In this document: positions 46,605 through 56,010 of the stretch, piece after piece
How positions within the stretch are numbered: the first letter of the stretch is position 1
How the letters are laid out: each line of letters opens with the position of its first letter
Origin: Rhizobiaceae bacterium
GTDB taxonomy: Bacteria; Pseudomonadota; Alphaproteobacteria; Rhizobiales; Rhizobiaceae
DNA length: 64,000 bases
Assembly: GCA_028281105.1 (NCBI GenBank)
Contig: JANQKQ010000032.1
Location: 62,001 to 126,000, forward strand
Direction of reading: 5' to 3'
Notes under the pieces: generated by a model
What the model saw: only the letters and a program-made list of their open reading frames with translations
Databases searched by the model: none
Told to the model about the DNA's origin: nothing
Made by a program: the position numbers and the translations under genes

Positions 46605-46635
46605 CGCCATGCCCTTCGCCTTGTCCGCGGCCGCT

Positions 46636-47094
46636 CTATTCAAGCGCGAACATCGCCGCCCAGTTCGCCGCCGTCATGCCGGCGCGATACTCGCGCTGCA
46701 TGTCGCCGTCCAGCACCTCGATCAGCAGCCGGTTTTCCAGCCACACCTCGATGCATTCGAACGGGCCGCGATTACACTTGAGCGCGCGCCAGCCGTGCGT
46801 GCGCGCCAGCGCGAATATCTCGTCCTCGGTCAGCGGCGAGCCGATCGCCGCATGCGCGAACGTCGGGCCGGCGTCCGCCCCGCCCACCACGCACTCAACC
46901 ATCGCGTCGCCCGGCTTCAGCGTATGGGTGGTCGGATAGACCTCGATCGCGGTGCCGTCATCGGCGGCGGCGAACGCGATCCAGGAGTCGGGAAACGGCG
47001 GAAACGGCTGCGCGCGCCCGCCCAGCAGCGTGGCAAGCGCGCCTGCGACCCGTTCAGGCTCGTCGGCGGTGATGGATAGGTGAAGCAGGGCCAT
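46636..47094 (-). CDS. VOC/glyoxalase-like protein
   Basis: About 152 aa cytosolic protein resembling the vicinal-oxygen-chelate superfamily: strand-helix start MALLHLSITADEPERVAGAL, FPDSWIAFAAADDGTAIEVY in the first beta-alpha-beta module and FECIEVWLENRLLIEVLDG in the second. The metal ligands cannot be assigned confidently from the sequence alone. Start at ATG 47094, directly before LLHLSIT. It lies just upstream of the hydrolase gene on the same strand and may share its transcript. Confidence 0.7.
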   Translation of the reverse strand: MALLHLSITADEPERVAGALATLLGGRAQPFPPFPDSWIAFAAADDGTAIEVYPTTHTLKPGDAMVECVVGGADAGPTFAHAAIGSPLTEDEIFALARTHGWRALKCNRGPFECIEVWLENRLLIEVLDGDMQREYRAGMTAANWAAMFALE

Positions 47095-47472
47095 GGATGG
47101 GTTAAAGCACATCCGCGGTCGGCAGGCACCGGTTATCCGCGAACGGTGTATGAGCTGTGCCTCTCTTTCTTACCCCCACCCCTAATCCCTCCCCTCAAGG
47201 GGGGAGGGGGACTTGGGCCGCGCCACCCTCTGTTCCGTCATCCTCGGGCTTGTCCCGAGGATCCAACCACCCATCCCGCGCCGCAGCCTGTCAGCAACGG
47301 GGTTAGATCCCCGCCACGAGGGCGAGGATGACGCGGTGGATTGGGGCAGAGGGCCTGCCACACTTTCCTTCCGTCCCCCTTGTGGGGCGGAACAATGAGG
47401 GTGTGGGTCGGAGCAATGAGGGCGGGGCTGGAGGCAGACGCGGTCGAAACGCTATGACCTGCCGCCCGCCCC
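47095..47472. repeat. Intergenic palindromic repeat cluster
   Basis: No gene. It holds a hairpin CCCTCCCC (47187-47194)/GGGGAGGG (47201-47208), then a second element (about 47236-47335) starting CCGTCATCCTCGGG and ending GCGAGGATGACGCGG in inverted orientation, with an inner stem CCTCGGG (47242-47248)/CCCGAGG (47254-47260). The second element is a relative of the inner palindrome at 58447-58546. Confidence 0.75.
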
Positions 47473-49878
47473 TCAACCCGCCAGCGCGATCGGATCATCG
47501 TCGTCCGCCTCGGCTGCGGCGGAATTCGGGCTTTCTTCGGGACTGGCATTCACCGGGAAGCGCAGGAGCACGGTGGTTCCCTCGCCCTCCTGGGACAGGA
47601 TCCTCATCGAGCCGCCATGCAGGCGGGTCAGCGAGCTGGAGATCGCCAGCCCCAGGCCGGAGCCCTTGTGGCTCTTGGTGAACTGGTTCTGGACCTGCTC
47701 GAACGGCCGCCCAAGCCGCGCCAGGTCCGCCTTGGAGATGCCGATGCCATGGTCGACGATGGCGATCGCGATCACCTCGCCCACCCGGCGCGCGCGCACC
47801 CGGATGCGCCCGCCATCGTCGGAGAACTTCACCGCGTTGGAAAGCAGGTTTAAGAGCACCTGCTTGGTCGCGCGCCGATCCGCTTCCAGCATCAGCCGCG
47901 ACGACAGGTCCTGGGCGATCTCGATATCGCGGTCCCTGGCCTGGTGCGAGATGATCCGCAGGGTCTCATCCAGAATGTCGCGCAGGTTGACCGTCTCGTA
48001 GCGCAGCGTCATCCGCCCGGCCTCGATCTTCGACATGTCGAGAATGTCGTTGATCACGCCGAGCAGGTAGGAACCGCTGGCATAGATGTCGCGCGAATAT
48101 TCCTCATATTTGTCGCAGCCCAGCGGCCCAAACATGCGCTCGTTCATGATCTCCGAAAAGCCGATGATCGCGTTGAGCGGGGTGCGCAACTCGTGCGAGA
48201 TGTTGGCGAGGAACTCGGACTTGGCCTGGTTGGCCGCCTCGGCCCGGTTCTTCTCGCGCGCATAGTTCTCGGCCAGTTCCTCCATTTGGCGGGCCTGCGC
48301 CTCGGTCTTCTGCCGCGACTTGCGCAAATCCGCGATGGTGGCCATCAGCCGGCGCTCGGAATCGACCATCTTGCGCTCGTGCTGCTTGATCGCGGTGATG
48401 TCGGTACCCACCGAAACGAAGCCGCCGTCGGCGGTCTTGCGCTCGTTGATCTGCAGCCAGCGCCCGTCTTCCAGCTGTGCCTCGATGGTGCGCGCGGTCT
48501 CGTCCATGTTTTGCGAGGAAACGAGCTGGCTGGCCGCCTGCGGCGTGCGCGCCAGCTCCATGATCGTGTCGTAGCGAGCGCCGGGCACCGCGACCTGCGG
48601 CGACAGCCCGTGCAGCTGCTGATATTTCGAGTTGCACATCACCAGCCGGCGGTGCGCGTCCCACAGCACGAACGCCTCCGACAGGTTCTCGATCGCGTCG
48701 TGCAGGCGCATGTCGGCGCGGCGGCTTTCCAGCTTCAGCCGCTGCTGCTCGGTCACGTCGACGGCGATGCCGATCAGGTGCGGCTCGCCGTCGGCCGAGC
48801 GCACCACCTCGACGCGCGCGCGCACCCACACCCAGCCGCCGTCGCAATGCTTCATGCGGAACTGGGCGTCCACGTTCGCCCGGTTCTCGACGAGCACCTG
48901 GTTGGCGAGTTCGTACAGATCGACGTCCTCGGGGTGAGTCAGCTCGCACACTTCGGAAAAGCCGAGCACATCGTCCTTGGCCTCCATGCCCAGCAGGGAA
49001 TACATCGAGGCCGACCAGTAGATGCGCCCGCGCGCCAGGTCCCAGTCCCAAAGCCCGCAGCGGCCGCGGGTGAGCGCGGTGTCGAACCGGTTGTGCGTGA
49101 CCCGATAGATGCCGTCGGCCTCGCGCGCGCGCGCGGACTGGGCGAAATAGGCATACAGCACGATCAACAGGATGCTCGAAGTGCCCACGAACAGGGTGAC
49201 GTTGAGCGAAATCGTCTTGCGCCAGCCGGCGAACAGGGCGTCCGTCGGCTGCACCAGGGTGATGCCGCCGTGCGGGGCGGGCAGCAGCCGGTGCACGGCC
49301 AGCGCCGTGCGCTCGCCCTCCAGCGTGATCGTGCGCGTGGCCGCCTTGCGGCCGAACGTGGTCAGCAGCACGGTCTGGGAATAGATCGAATCGAGCCGGG
49401 TGCCGATCCACTCGCCGCGATAGGGCGCGGCGGCCGCCACCACGCCGGTGTGGTCGGTGACCACGATCTGTCGCTCGCCGGCCAGGTGCTTGGGCGAGAC
49501 GGTGTCGGAGAGCAGGTTCTGCAGCGCCGCCGGCGAGACCACGCCGCCTTCGATCGCCGGATTGTGCCGCAGCTTCTCGCTCACCAATTCGGCGATGAGG
49601 TTGAGTTCGCCCGCCGCCGTGGCCCGGATTTCATCGGCCTGGGTGGACAGCGACATCCAGCGCGCCAGCGCGACGACGGCAAGGAAGATGACGATCAGGA
49701 TCGGAACCAGCCGCCGCAGAAACGTCTCCGACGACAACAGCCGCTCATAGGCGGGATGGCTCAGCTGCCTGGCATAACCGAACACCCCGGCGGGCGAGCC
49801 GGCAAGTCGCGGGCGGGCACGACGCAGCAGGGACAGTCCATTGCGGACCATCGCGCCCGGTGTGTCCGCCTGCGCCAT
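47473..49878 (-). CDS. Hybrid PAS-domain sensor histidine kinase (membrane-bound)
   Basis: About 801 aa. N-terminal membrane helix (LVPILIVIFLAVVALARWM), a periplasmic sensor region of about 150 residues, a second helix (LNVTLFVGTSSILLIVLYAY), two to three PAS domains (GRCGLWDWDLARGRIYWSAS..., ENLSEAFVLWDAHRRLVMCN...), a coiled-coil linker, and a kinase core with H-box ISHELRTPLNAIIGFSEIM, N-box LLNLLSNAVKFS, and G-boxes VDHGIGIS and GSGLGLAIS. No receiver domain, so the partner regulator lies elsewhere. The core resembles the PleC/PdhS-type kinases. Start ATG 49878 has an ideal AGGAGG site; the longer frame to 50232 crosses a repeat. Confidence 0.85.
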   Translation of the reverse strand: MAQADTPGAMVRNGLSLLRRARPRLAGSPAGVFGYARQLSHPAYERLLSSETFLRRLVPILIVIFLAVVALARWMSLSTQADEIRATAAGELNLIAELVSEKLRHNPAIEGGVVSPAALQNLLSDTVSPKHLAGERQIVVTDHTGVVAAAAPYRGEWIGTRLDSIYSQTVLLTTFGRKAATRTITLEGERTALAVHRLLPAPHGGITLVQPTDALFAGWRKTISLNVTLFVGTSSILLIVLYAYFAQSARAREADGIYRVTHNRFDTALTRGRCGLWDWDLARGRIYWSASMYSLLGMEAKDDVLGFSEVCELTHPEDVDLYELANQVLVENRANVDAQFRMKHCDGGWVWVRARVEVVRSADGEPHLIGIAVDVTEQQRLKLESRRADMRLHDAIENLSEAFVLWDAHRRLVMCNSKYQQLHGLSPQVAVPGARYDTIMELARTPQAASQLVSSQNMDETARTIEAQLEDGRWLQINERKTADGGFVSVGTDITAIKQHERKMVDSERRLMATIADLRKSRQKTEAQARQMEELAENYAREKNRAEAANQAKSEFLANISHELRTPLNAIIGFSEIMNERMFGPLGCDKYEEYSRDIYASGSYLLGVINDILDMSKIEAGRMTLRYETVNLRDILDETLRIISHQARDRDIEIAQDLSSRLMLEADRRATKQVLLNLLSNAVKFSDDGGRIRVRARRVGEVIAIAIVDHGIGISKADLARLGRPFEQVQNQFTKSHKGSGLGLAISSSLTRLHGGSMRILSQEGEGTTVLLRFPVNASPEESPNSAAAEADDDDPIALAG

Positions 49879-50121
49879 CGCGGCCCTCCTGTTCGGAACT
49901 TGCCTGGCAATCCCCGCCGGTTGCGGCCCGGCCTGCCGCGCTGCCGGCAAACCAAAGGTCCGCCGGCCACCCTGCCGCGCCCACGGACGAATCACCCCCA
50001 TAATGAATCCTGCCGAATCGCCGTGTCTAGAGTCGGAACGGAAAAATTCGTTGGGGGAGGGCAGGGGTGTTTTTGCCGGAGTGGCGGCGTAGGTAGTGGC
50101 ACGGCCGTCGCCCCACCCACC

Positions 50122-50285
50122 GCCGTCATCCTGACGAAGGTCAGGATCCAGGTGCATCACCGCTTGCTCGCGGTGGGTTGCTCTTGCCGTGTGGCTGCCC
50201 AGACTTGCCGCCGCCTCATCGCTCCGCAGCAAACCAGGAATTCCCGGAGGCGCACCTGGACCCCGGCCTGCGCCGGGGTGACGGG
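50122..50285. repeat. Intergenic palindromic element, intact copy
   Basis: Begins GCCGTCATCCTGACGAAGG and ends CCGGGGTGACGGG; the ends form an imperfect inverted repeat (GGTCAGGATCCAGGTGC against GCGCACCTGGACCCCGGCC). The same element, with matching flanks CCGCTTGCTCG and GCGCACCTGGACCCCGGCC, occurs at 58370-58620 with an insertion. The rest of the 432-nt gap (49879-50310) has no gene. Confidence 0.8.
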
Positions 50286-50310
50286 AAGCGAAGCGTGCGC
50301 CGGAGCAACC

Positions 50311-52965
50311 CTACCCGTCCAGCGTCCGGCTCAGAATATCGCCCACATCCGCCGAAAGGCTGGACCGCTTGCCCAGTTGCCGGAGCCAGTGTTCGGCGCG
50401 CTCGCGGCGTCCCGGCTCCAGGGTCTTGTAGGCGCGGAAGGCGGTGAGCAGGCGGGCGGCTACCTGGGGGTTGAGCGCGTCGAGGTCGCCGACCGCGCCC
50501 GCCACCAACCGGTAGCCGTGGCCCGAAGCGGCATGAAAGCCGGTCGGGTTGGCGAACGCGAACGTGCCCAGCAGCGAGCGCACCCGGTTGGGATTGGTCG
50601 ACGTGAACTGCTCGTGCCCCATCAACTGCTTGACGCCCTTCCAGGCTCCCTTGCCGGGCGCGGCCGCCTGCACCGCGAACCACTTGTCGAGCACCAGGGC
50701 ATTGTCGCGATGGGCGCGATAGAAGGCGGCCACCGCCTGCTCGCGGTGCTGGCGCGATCCATGCAGGTGCACGATGCGGCGCAGCGCGGCGAACGTGTCG
50801 TTCATGTTGCCGGCGCGCTTGAACTGGCGCAGGCTCTGCCGCTGCGCATCTTTGACGCCTGCCGCAACCGCCAGGTCGAGCAGCAGGTTGGCGAGCGCGC
50901 GCTTGCCGGCCTGTTCGGCGTCCGGCCGGTAGGGCTCGTCGATCGCCAGCCTCGCGGTAAGATCGGCGCGAACCGGCTCCAGCGCCGCGCCCATCGTGGC
51001 CATCAGCGCATTGCGGGCGCGATGGATGGCGTCGGGATCGACCGACTTGCCGATCGCCTGCGCCAGGTCGGCCTCGCCGGGAAGCGCCAGCGCCAGGGCG
51101 CGAAAGGCCGGTTCCAGCCCCTCGTCGACGGCGATCGCCACGGCCGATTGCGCGAACCGCTCGTCCTGCGCCATCGCCACCCCGCGCGTGGCCCGCCTCG
51201 CGCCGGCCACCAGCAACTGCGTCGCATAGGCGTTGAACGCCTCCCACCGGCAGAACAGATCGCCGTCATGGGCGGCCAGGAAGGCCAGGTCCGCCTTTGA
51301 TCGCTTCATGTCGATATGCACCGGCGCGGCGAAGCTGCGGTTGACCGAGAGCACCGGGCGCTCGCCCAGGCCCGAATAGACCAGCTTGTGGCGACCGCGC
51401 GTGATGTGCACCAGATCGCCGACGCGCTCCGCGCCCGCCATCTTCGCCGGCTCCAGCTCTCGCCCGCCGCCGCCCACCAACCCGATGCGCAGCGGAATGT
51501 GCATGCGCTTCTTGTCCGCCTGCCCGGGCGTCGGCGCCAGGGACTGCTCGACGTCGACGGTCAGCCGGCCCGAGGCCTTGTCGAAGTCGGCCGCCAGCTT
51601 CACCACCGGCGTGCCGGCCTGGGTGTACCAGCGGAAGAACTGGGCGAGATCGGCTTTGCCGGCCTCCTCGAAGCATTTGACGAACTGCTCCACGGTCGCC
51701 GCCTCGCCGTCATGGCGCTTGAGATAGCGCGCCATGCCTTTCGCGAAGGCTTTCGGACCCACGATGGTGGCGATCATGCGCACCACCTCCGCGCCCTTCT
51801 GGTAGACGGTGGCGGTGTAGAAGTTGTTGATCTCGCGATAGGTCCCAGGCCGCACCGGGTGCGCCAGCGGGCCGGCGTCCTCGCCGAACTGGGCCGCCCG
51901 CAGCGCCCGCACATCGCCGATGCGCGCAACCGCGCGCGAGCGCATGTCGGCGGAGAATTCCTGGTCGCGATAGACGGTCAGCCCCTCCTTCAGGCAGAGC
52001 TGGAACCAGTCGCGGCAGGTGATGCGGTTGCCCGTCCAGTTGTGGAAATATTCGTGCGCGATGATCGCCTCGATGTGCTCGTAATCCATGTCGGTGGCGG
52101 TGTCGGGGTCGGCCAGCACATATTTGTCGTTGAAGACGTTGAGCCCCTTGTTCTCCATCGCGCCCATGTTGAAGTCGGGCACGGCGACGATGTTGAACAC
52201 GTCGAGATCGTATTCGCAGCCGAACACGTCCTCGTCCCACTTCATCGAGCGCACCAGCGCGTCCATGGCGTATTCGGCCTGGGGCTCCTTGCCCGGCTCC
52301 ACATGGATGGCGAGCTTCACCTTCCCGCCGGAGCGCGTCTTGAACGGCCGCTCGATCGAGCCAAGCTTGCCTGCCACCAGCGCGAACAGGTAGCTGGGCT
52401 TTGGGTGCGGATCGTGCCAGGTGGCGAAATGCCGTCCGTTCGCCAGCTTGCCCCTGCGCACCGGATTGCCGTTGGAAAGCAGCACCGGCGCGGCGTCGCG
52501 GTCGGCCTCGATGCGGGTGGTGTAGACCGCCAGCACGTCCGGCCGGTCGGGGAAATAGGTGATGCGGCGGAACCCCTCCGCCTCGCACTGGGTGCAGTAG
52601 ATCGAGCCGGAGCGATAAAGCCCCATCAGCTTGGTGTTGGCGGCCGGGTTGATGCGCGTGCTCACCTGCATGGTGAAGCGGCGACGGCGCGGCGGATTGG
52701 GCACGGTCAGACCGTCGGCGGTCTCGATATAGTCCGCCGGCTCGAGCCGCTCGTTGTCGATCGCCAGCGACACCAGCTCCAACTCATCGCCGTCGAAGAA
52801 CAACGGCGTGCCCGCGTCGACATCCCTGCCCCGCTCCACCGTCAGCTTGGCGGTGACCAGGGTCTCCTCGGCCTGCAGCTGAAAAGTCAGATCGACCTCG
52901 CGCACCGTATAGTCGGGCTTGCGATAGTCTTTGAGGCGGATGACGGGCGGGGTTTCGGATTTCAT
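50311..52965 (-). CDS. pepN: Aminopeptidase N (M1 family)
   Basis: About 884-aa zinc metallopeptidase removing N-terminal residues in the cytosol. GAMEN exopeptidase motif ([11 protein letters not shown]), zinc site HEYFH at residues 304-308 with the third ligand Glu327 in LCLKEGLT, and [13 protein letters not shown] between them. The C-terminal helical domain (DUF3458-type) includes [16 protein letters not shown]. Full length. ATG 52965 is the true start; upstream open sequence is the antisense of pgi. Divergent from pgi with a 147-nt shared promoter region. Confidence 0.95.
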   Translation of the reverse strand: MKSETPPVIRLKDYRKPDYTVREVDLTFQLQAEETLVTAKLTVERGRDVDAGTPLFFDGDELELVSLAIDNERLEPADYIETADGLTVPNPPRRRRFTMQVSTRINPAANTKLMGLYRSGSIYCTQCEAEGFRRITYFPDRPDVLAVYTTRIEADRDAAPVLLSNGNPVRRGKLANGRHFATWHDPHPKPSYLFALVAGKLGSIERPFKTRSGGKVKLAIHVEPGKEPQAEYAMDALVRSMKWDEDVFGCEYDLDVFNIVAVPDFNMGAMENKGLNVFNDKYVLADPDTATDMDYEHIEAIIAHEYFHNWTGNRITCRDWFQLCLKEGLTVYRDQEFSADMRSRAVARIGDVRALRAAQFGEDAGPLAHPVRPGTYREINNFYTATVYQKGAEVVRMIATIVGPKAFAKGMARYLKRHDGEAATVEQFVKCFEEAGKADLAQFFRWYTQAGTPVVKLAADFDKASGRLTVDVEQSLAPTPGQADKKRMHIPLRIGLVGGGGRELEPAKMAGAERVGDLVHITRGRHKLVYSGLGERPVLSVNRSFAAPVHIDMKRSKADLAFLAAHDGDLFCRWEAFNAYATQLLVAGARRATRGVAMAQDERFAQSAVAIAVDEGLEPAFRALALALPGEADLAQAIGKSVDPDAIHRARNALMATMGAALEPVRADLTARLAIDEPYRPDAEQAGKRALANLLLDLAVAAGVKDAQRQSLRQFKRAGNMNDTFAALRRIVHLHGSRQHREQAVAAFYRAHRDNALVLDKWFAVQAAAPGKGAWKGVKQLMGHEQFTSTNPNRVRSLLGTFAFANPTGFHAASGHGYRLVAGAVGDLDALNPQVAARLLTAFRAYKTLEPGRRERAEHWLRQLGKRSSLSADVGDILSRTLDG

Positions 52966-53112
52966 CGGTGTAGGCAACTCCAGCGGTCGGTCGAGGCCCG
53001 CATTTGTAGCCGCGGGCGGGCGAATTGCAATCGCAGTTCCGGCCGCCGCCGTCGGTTCCATCGAATCCGGAAACGCTATAGAACCCAACCGACCCAACGG
53101 AGCGCGAGCGAG

Positions 53113-54747
53113 ATGACCCAGGCGTTGGCCGACCACCTGCCCGAACTCGAATGCCATCGCGACCGCCTGGCCGCTACCTCCATGCGCGCGCTGTTCGCGC
53201 AAGACGCCGACAGGTTCGAGACCTTCTCCGCCCCGCTCGACGACCTGCTGCTTGACTACTCCAAGACCCGGCTCGATGCGCCCGCCCTCGATGCGCTGCT
53301 GGCGCTCGCCCGCGACGCCGGCGTCGAGGCTGCCCGCGAGGCCATGTTCGCCGGTGAGGCGATCAACACCACCGAAGGCCGTGCGGTCTTGCACACCGCG
53401 CTGCGCAACCGTTCGGGCGAACCGGTGAGGGTCGACGGCCGCGACTTGATGGGCGACGTGAACGCGGTGCGCGCGGCCATGGGCGCCTTTGCCGCCGCCG
53501 TGCGGAGCGGCGAATATACGGTAACCGGCGGGCCGGTCACCGACGTGATCAACATCGGCATCGGCGGCTCTGACCTCGGTCCGGCCATGGCGACGCGCGC
53601 CCTGTCGCCTTATCACGACGGCCCGCGCGCGCATTTCGTCTCGAATGTGGACGGCGCGGCCCTGGCCGATTGCGTCGCGCGGCTCGACCCGGCCACGACC
53701 CTGTTCATCGTCGCGTCGAAAACCTTCACCACCGCCGAGACCATCGCCAACGCCAAGGCCGCACGCGCCTGGCTGGCGTCCCATGTGGGCGAGGCGAACG
53801 CCGGCCGCCATTTCGCCGCCGTCTCCACCAACCTGGCGGCCACCGGCGATTTCGGCATCGACGAGGATCGCACCTTCGGCTTCTGGGACTGGGTCGGCGG
53901 GCGCTACTCGGTGTGGTCGGCCGTCGGCCTGTCGTTGATGATCGCTATCGGGCCGGAGGATTTCGATCGCTTCGGCGATGGCGCCTTCGCGCTCGATGAG
54001 CATTTCCGGCAGGCACCGCTTTCGCAAAACCTGCCCGTGCTGCTGGCGCTGATCGGCATCTGGCACCGCAACGTGTGGGGCTACGCCGCCCACGCGGTGC
54101 TGCCCTACGACGAGCGCCTGGCCCGGCTGCCCGCCTATCTGCAGCAGTTGGAGATGGAATCGAACGGCAAGCGCGTCACCGCTGCCGGCCAGCAGGTGAC
54201 CTTTGCCACCAATCCCGTCATCTGGGGCGAGCCGGGCACGAACGGCCAGCACGCCTTCTACCAGCAACTGCACCAGGGCGCCGACATCGTGCCCTGCGAC
54301 TTCCTGATCGCCGCCAGCGCCCATGAGGCCGATCCGGCCCGCCACCACATGCTGATCGCCAACTGCCTGGCGCAGTCCCAGGCGCTGATGGCCGGCCGCA
54401 GCGAGGACGAAGCGCGAGCGCAGCTCGCCGAAGCCGGCTTCGAGGCGGCGGCGATCGACGCGCTCGCCGCGCATAAGACCTTCCCCGGCAACCGGCCCTC
54501 GACCACGATCGCGTACCGCCGCCTCGACCCGTTCGCGCTCGGCCGCCTGATCGCGCTCTACGAGCACAAGGTGTTCGTCCAGGGCGTGATCTGGGGCGTC
54601 AACTCGTTCGACCAGTGGGGCGTGGAACTGGGCAAGCAACTGGCCGGCCGGCTGCAACCGATGGTCGCCGGCGAGAGCGAAATCGAGGGCCAGGACGGAT
54701 CGACCGCCGGCCTGCTGCGGGTGATCCGGGATTTGTCAGGGGGGTAG
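53113..54747 (+). CDS. pgi: Glucose-6-phosphate isomerase
   Basis: About 544-aa cytosolic enzyme interconverting glucose-6-P and fructose-6-P. Motifs: [56 protein letters not shown] and the C-terminal signature [19 protein letters not shown]. The active-site Glu and His residues sit in normal context ([14 protein letters not shown]). Start ATG 53113; longer open frame upstream is the antisense shadow of pepN. Confidence 0.96.
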   Translation: MTQALADHLPELECHRDRLAATSMRALFAQDADRFETFSAPLDDLLLDYSKTRLDAPALDALLALARDAGVEAAREAMFAGEAINTTEGRAVLHTALRNRSGEPVRVDGRDLMGDVNAVRAAMGAFAAAVRSGEYTVTGGPVTDVINIGIGGSDLGPAMATRALSPYHDGPRAHFVSNVDGAALADCVARLDPATTLFIVASKTFTTAETIANAKAARAWLASHVGEANAGRHFAAVSTNLAATGDFGIDEDRTFGFWDWVGGRYSVWSAVGLSLMIAIGPEDFDRFGDGAFALDEHFRQAPLSQNLPVLLALIGIWHRNVWGYAAHAVLPYDERLARLPAYLQQLEMESNGKRVTAAGQQVTFATNPVIWGEPGTNGQHAFYQQLHQGADIVPCDFLIAASAHEADPARHHMLIANCLAQSQALMAGRSEDEARAQLAEAGFEAAAIDALAAHKTFPGNRPSTTIAYRRLDPFALGRLIALYEHKVFVQGVIWGVNSFDQWGVELGKQLAGRLQPMVAGESEIEGQDGSTAGLLRVIRDLSGG

Positions 54748-54843
54748 GCTCTACCCCCGAGCCGGCCACGCTCCCTCCCGTCACCCCGGCGAAGGCCGGG
54801 ATGATGGCGGTGGATGGGGCTCCGCCTTGCCCTCAACCCGTAC

Positions 54844-54903
54844 GACGCGTAGCTGCCCCCTATGGCGCGTAGCCGCACCCTACGGCGCGTAGCCGCGGCC
54901 GTC
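54844..54903. repeat. Three degenerate 20-bp tandem repeats at the DMT gene end
   Basis: Copies 54844-54863, 54864-54883 and 54884-54903 share the core CGCGTAGC. The repeat spans the stop codon (54880-54882) of the DMT transporter, so slippage would alter its C-terminal residues GRGYAP. A CCCGGC-GAAG-GCCGGG hairpin at 54785-54800 lies further downstream. Confidence 0.7.
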
Positions 54904-55809
54904 GGGAGCCCTTGTGAGCGCCTGTTTGCGCATTGCTTCGCGGCGGATGGTGTAGATCGAGGCGGCGATGATGATGCCGGCGCCGATCCAGGTGCCGATC
55001 TGCGGCAGGGTGCCGAACAGCACGAACCCCCAGGCGGTGGCGTAGAGCAATCGCACATAGTCCAGTGACGCCATGAACGAGGCCTCGCCCCACTTGTAGG
55101 CCAGGATGTTGAAATATTGGCCCAGATAGGACACCAGCCCCATCACCACGATCAGGATCCATTGGGTGGCATCCGGCCACTGCCAGAAATAGATGCCCGG
55201 CACCGCCATCGCCAGCCCGACGCCCAGGGCCTGGTAGGTCATGATGGTGGTCGGAGAATCGGTCCGCGCCATGATGCGGATCATGATCATCACCGCGCCC
55301 GCGCCGGCCGCGCCGATCAGGGCGTACAGCCCGTAGATCGAGAACGCGTCGGTTCCCGGCCGCATCATGATCAGCACCCCGACGAAGCCGAGCGCCACCG
55401 CAAACCAACGCCTCGGTCCGACGGTCTCGGCCAGGATGAATACGGCGAAGATGGTGACGAAGAAGCTCTTGGCGAACCCGATCGCGGTGGCGTCGGCCAG
55501 CGGCAGGTGGATCACCGCGCTGAAACCCGCCAGCATGCCGATGAGCGCGAAGACAACGCGCGCCAGTTGCAGGCCAAACCTGGTGGTGCGCAGCGAGCCG
55601 GAAAACCCCATCATGATGGCGGGCGCGACGATCGCGGTCATGATGATCTGGCGCACCAGCAGAATCTGGGTGATGTGCAGCTGCTGGCCCAGCAGCTTGA
55701 TCGTCGCGACCATCACCGAAAAGAACAGGGCGGCGACCATCAGCACCACCGCGCCCTTCAGGTTGGCCGGCAGGACGGTGAATCGATGTCGGATTGCGGC
55801 AAGCAACAT
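54880..55809 (-). CDS. DMT-family (EamA) transporter
   Basis: 309 aa, ten hydrophobic helices in two EamA halves. The first half contains LADATAIGFAKSFFVTIFAVF and the second SFMASLDYVRLLYATAWGFV, both typical of drug/metabolite exporters of the RhaT/YdcZ-like group. A metabolite or drug export role is inferred; substrate unknown. Begins divergently from the CoxL-like gene with about 200 nt between. The stop overlaps a 20-bp tandem repeat. Confidence 0.88.
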   Translation of the reverse strand: MLLAAIRHRFTVLPANLKGAVVLMVAALFFSVMVATIKLLGQQLHITQILLVRQIIMTAIVAPAIMMGFSGSLRTTRFGLQLARVVFALIGMLAGFSAVIHLPLADATAIGFAKSFFVTIFAVFILAETVGPRRWFAVALGFVGVLIMMRPGTDAFSIYGLYALIGAAGAGAVMIMIRIMARTDSPTTIMTYQALGVGLAMAVPGIYFWQWPDATQWILIVVMGLVSYLGQYFNILAYKWGEASFMASLDYVRLLYATAWGFVLFGTLPQIGTWIGAGIIIAASIYTIRREAMRKQALTRAPDGRGYAP

Positions 55810-56010
55810 TGAACTCCGGGCGCGGCGACCAAATATGGGATCGACAGCGCCTTGGGCGGACCTTCGGCCCGCCTGCCGGTTTTGTCCAGGCCAATCGCGG
55901 CGGGCCTCTCGACAATCAACCGAAATCGGCTAGGATTCGAAAGGGGCCGATAGTCGCCCCAACGGCGGCGGGCGCCGCCATATCCATCCAAATTCCATGC
56001 GGAGCAGTTC

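Noticed and set aside
47080-47472. Short proline-rich ORFs in the repeat cluster
   Set aside because: They translate palindromic intergenic repeats in several frames and have no start signals.
49879-50232. N-terminal extension of the PAS histidine kinase
   Set aside because: It crosses an intergenic repeat, while ATG 49878 has an AGGAGG site at ideal spacing.
50311-54657. Very long minus-strand frame joining pepN to sequence opposite pgi, and the matching plus-strand frame 51316-54747
   Set aside because: Both are extensions of real genes through the other gene's antisense. The true starts (52965 and 53113) have family-typical N-termini.
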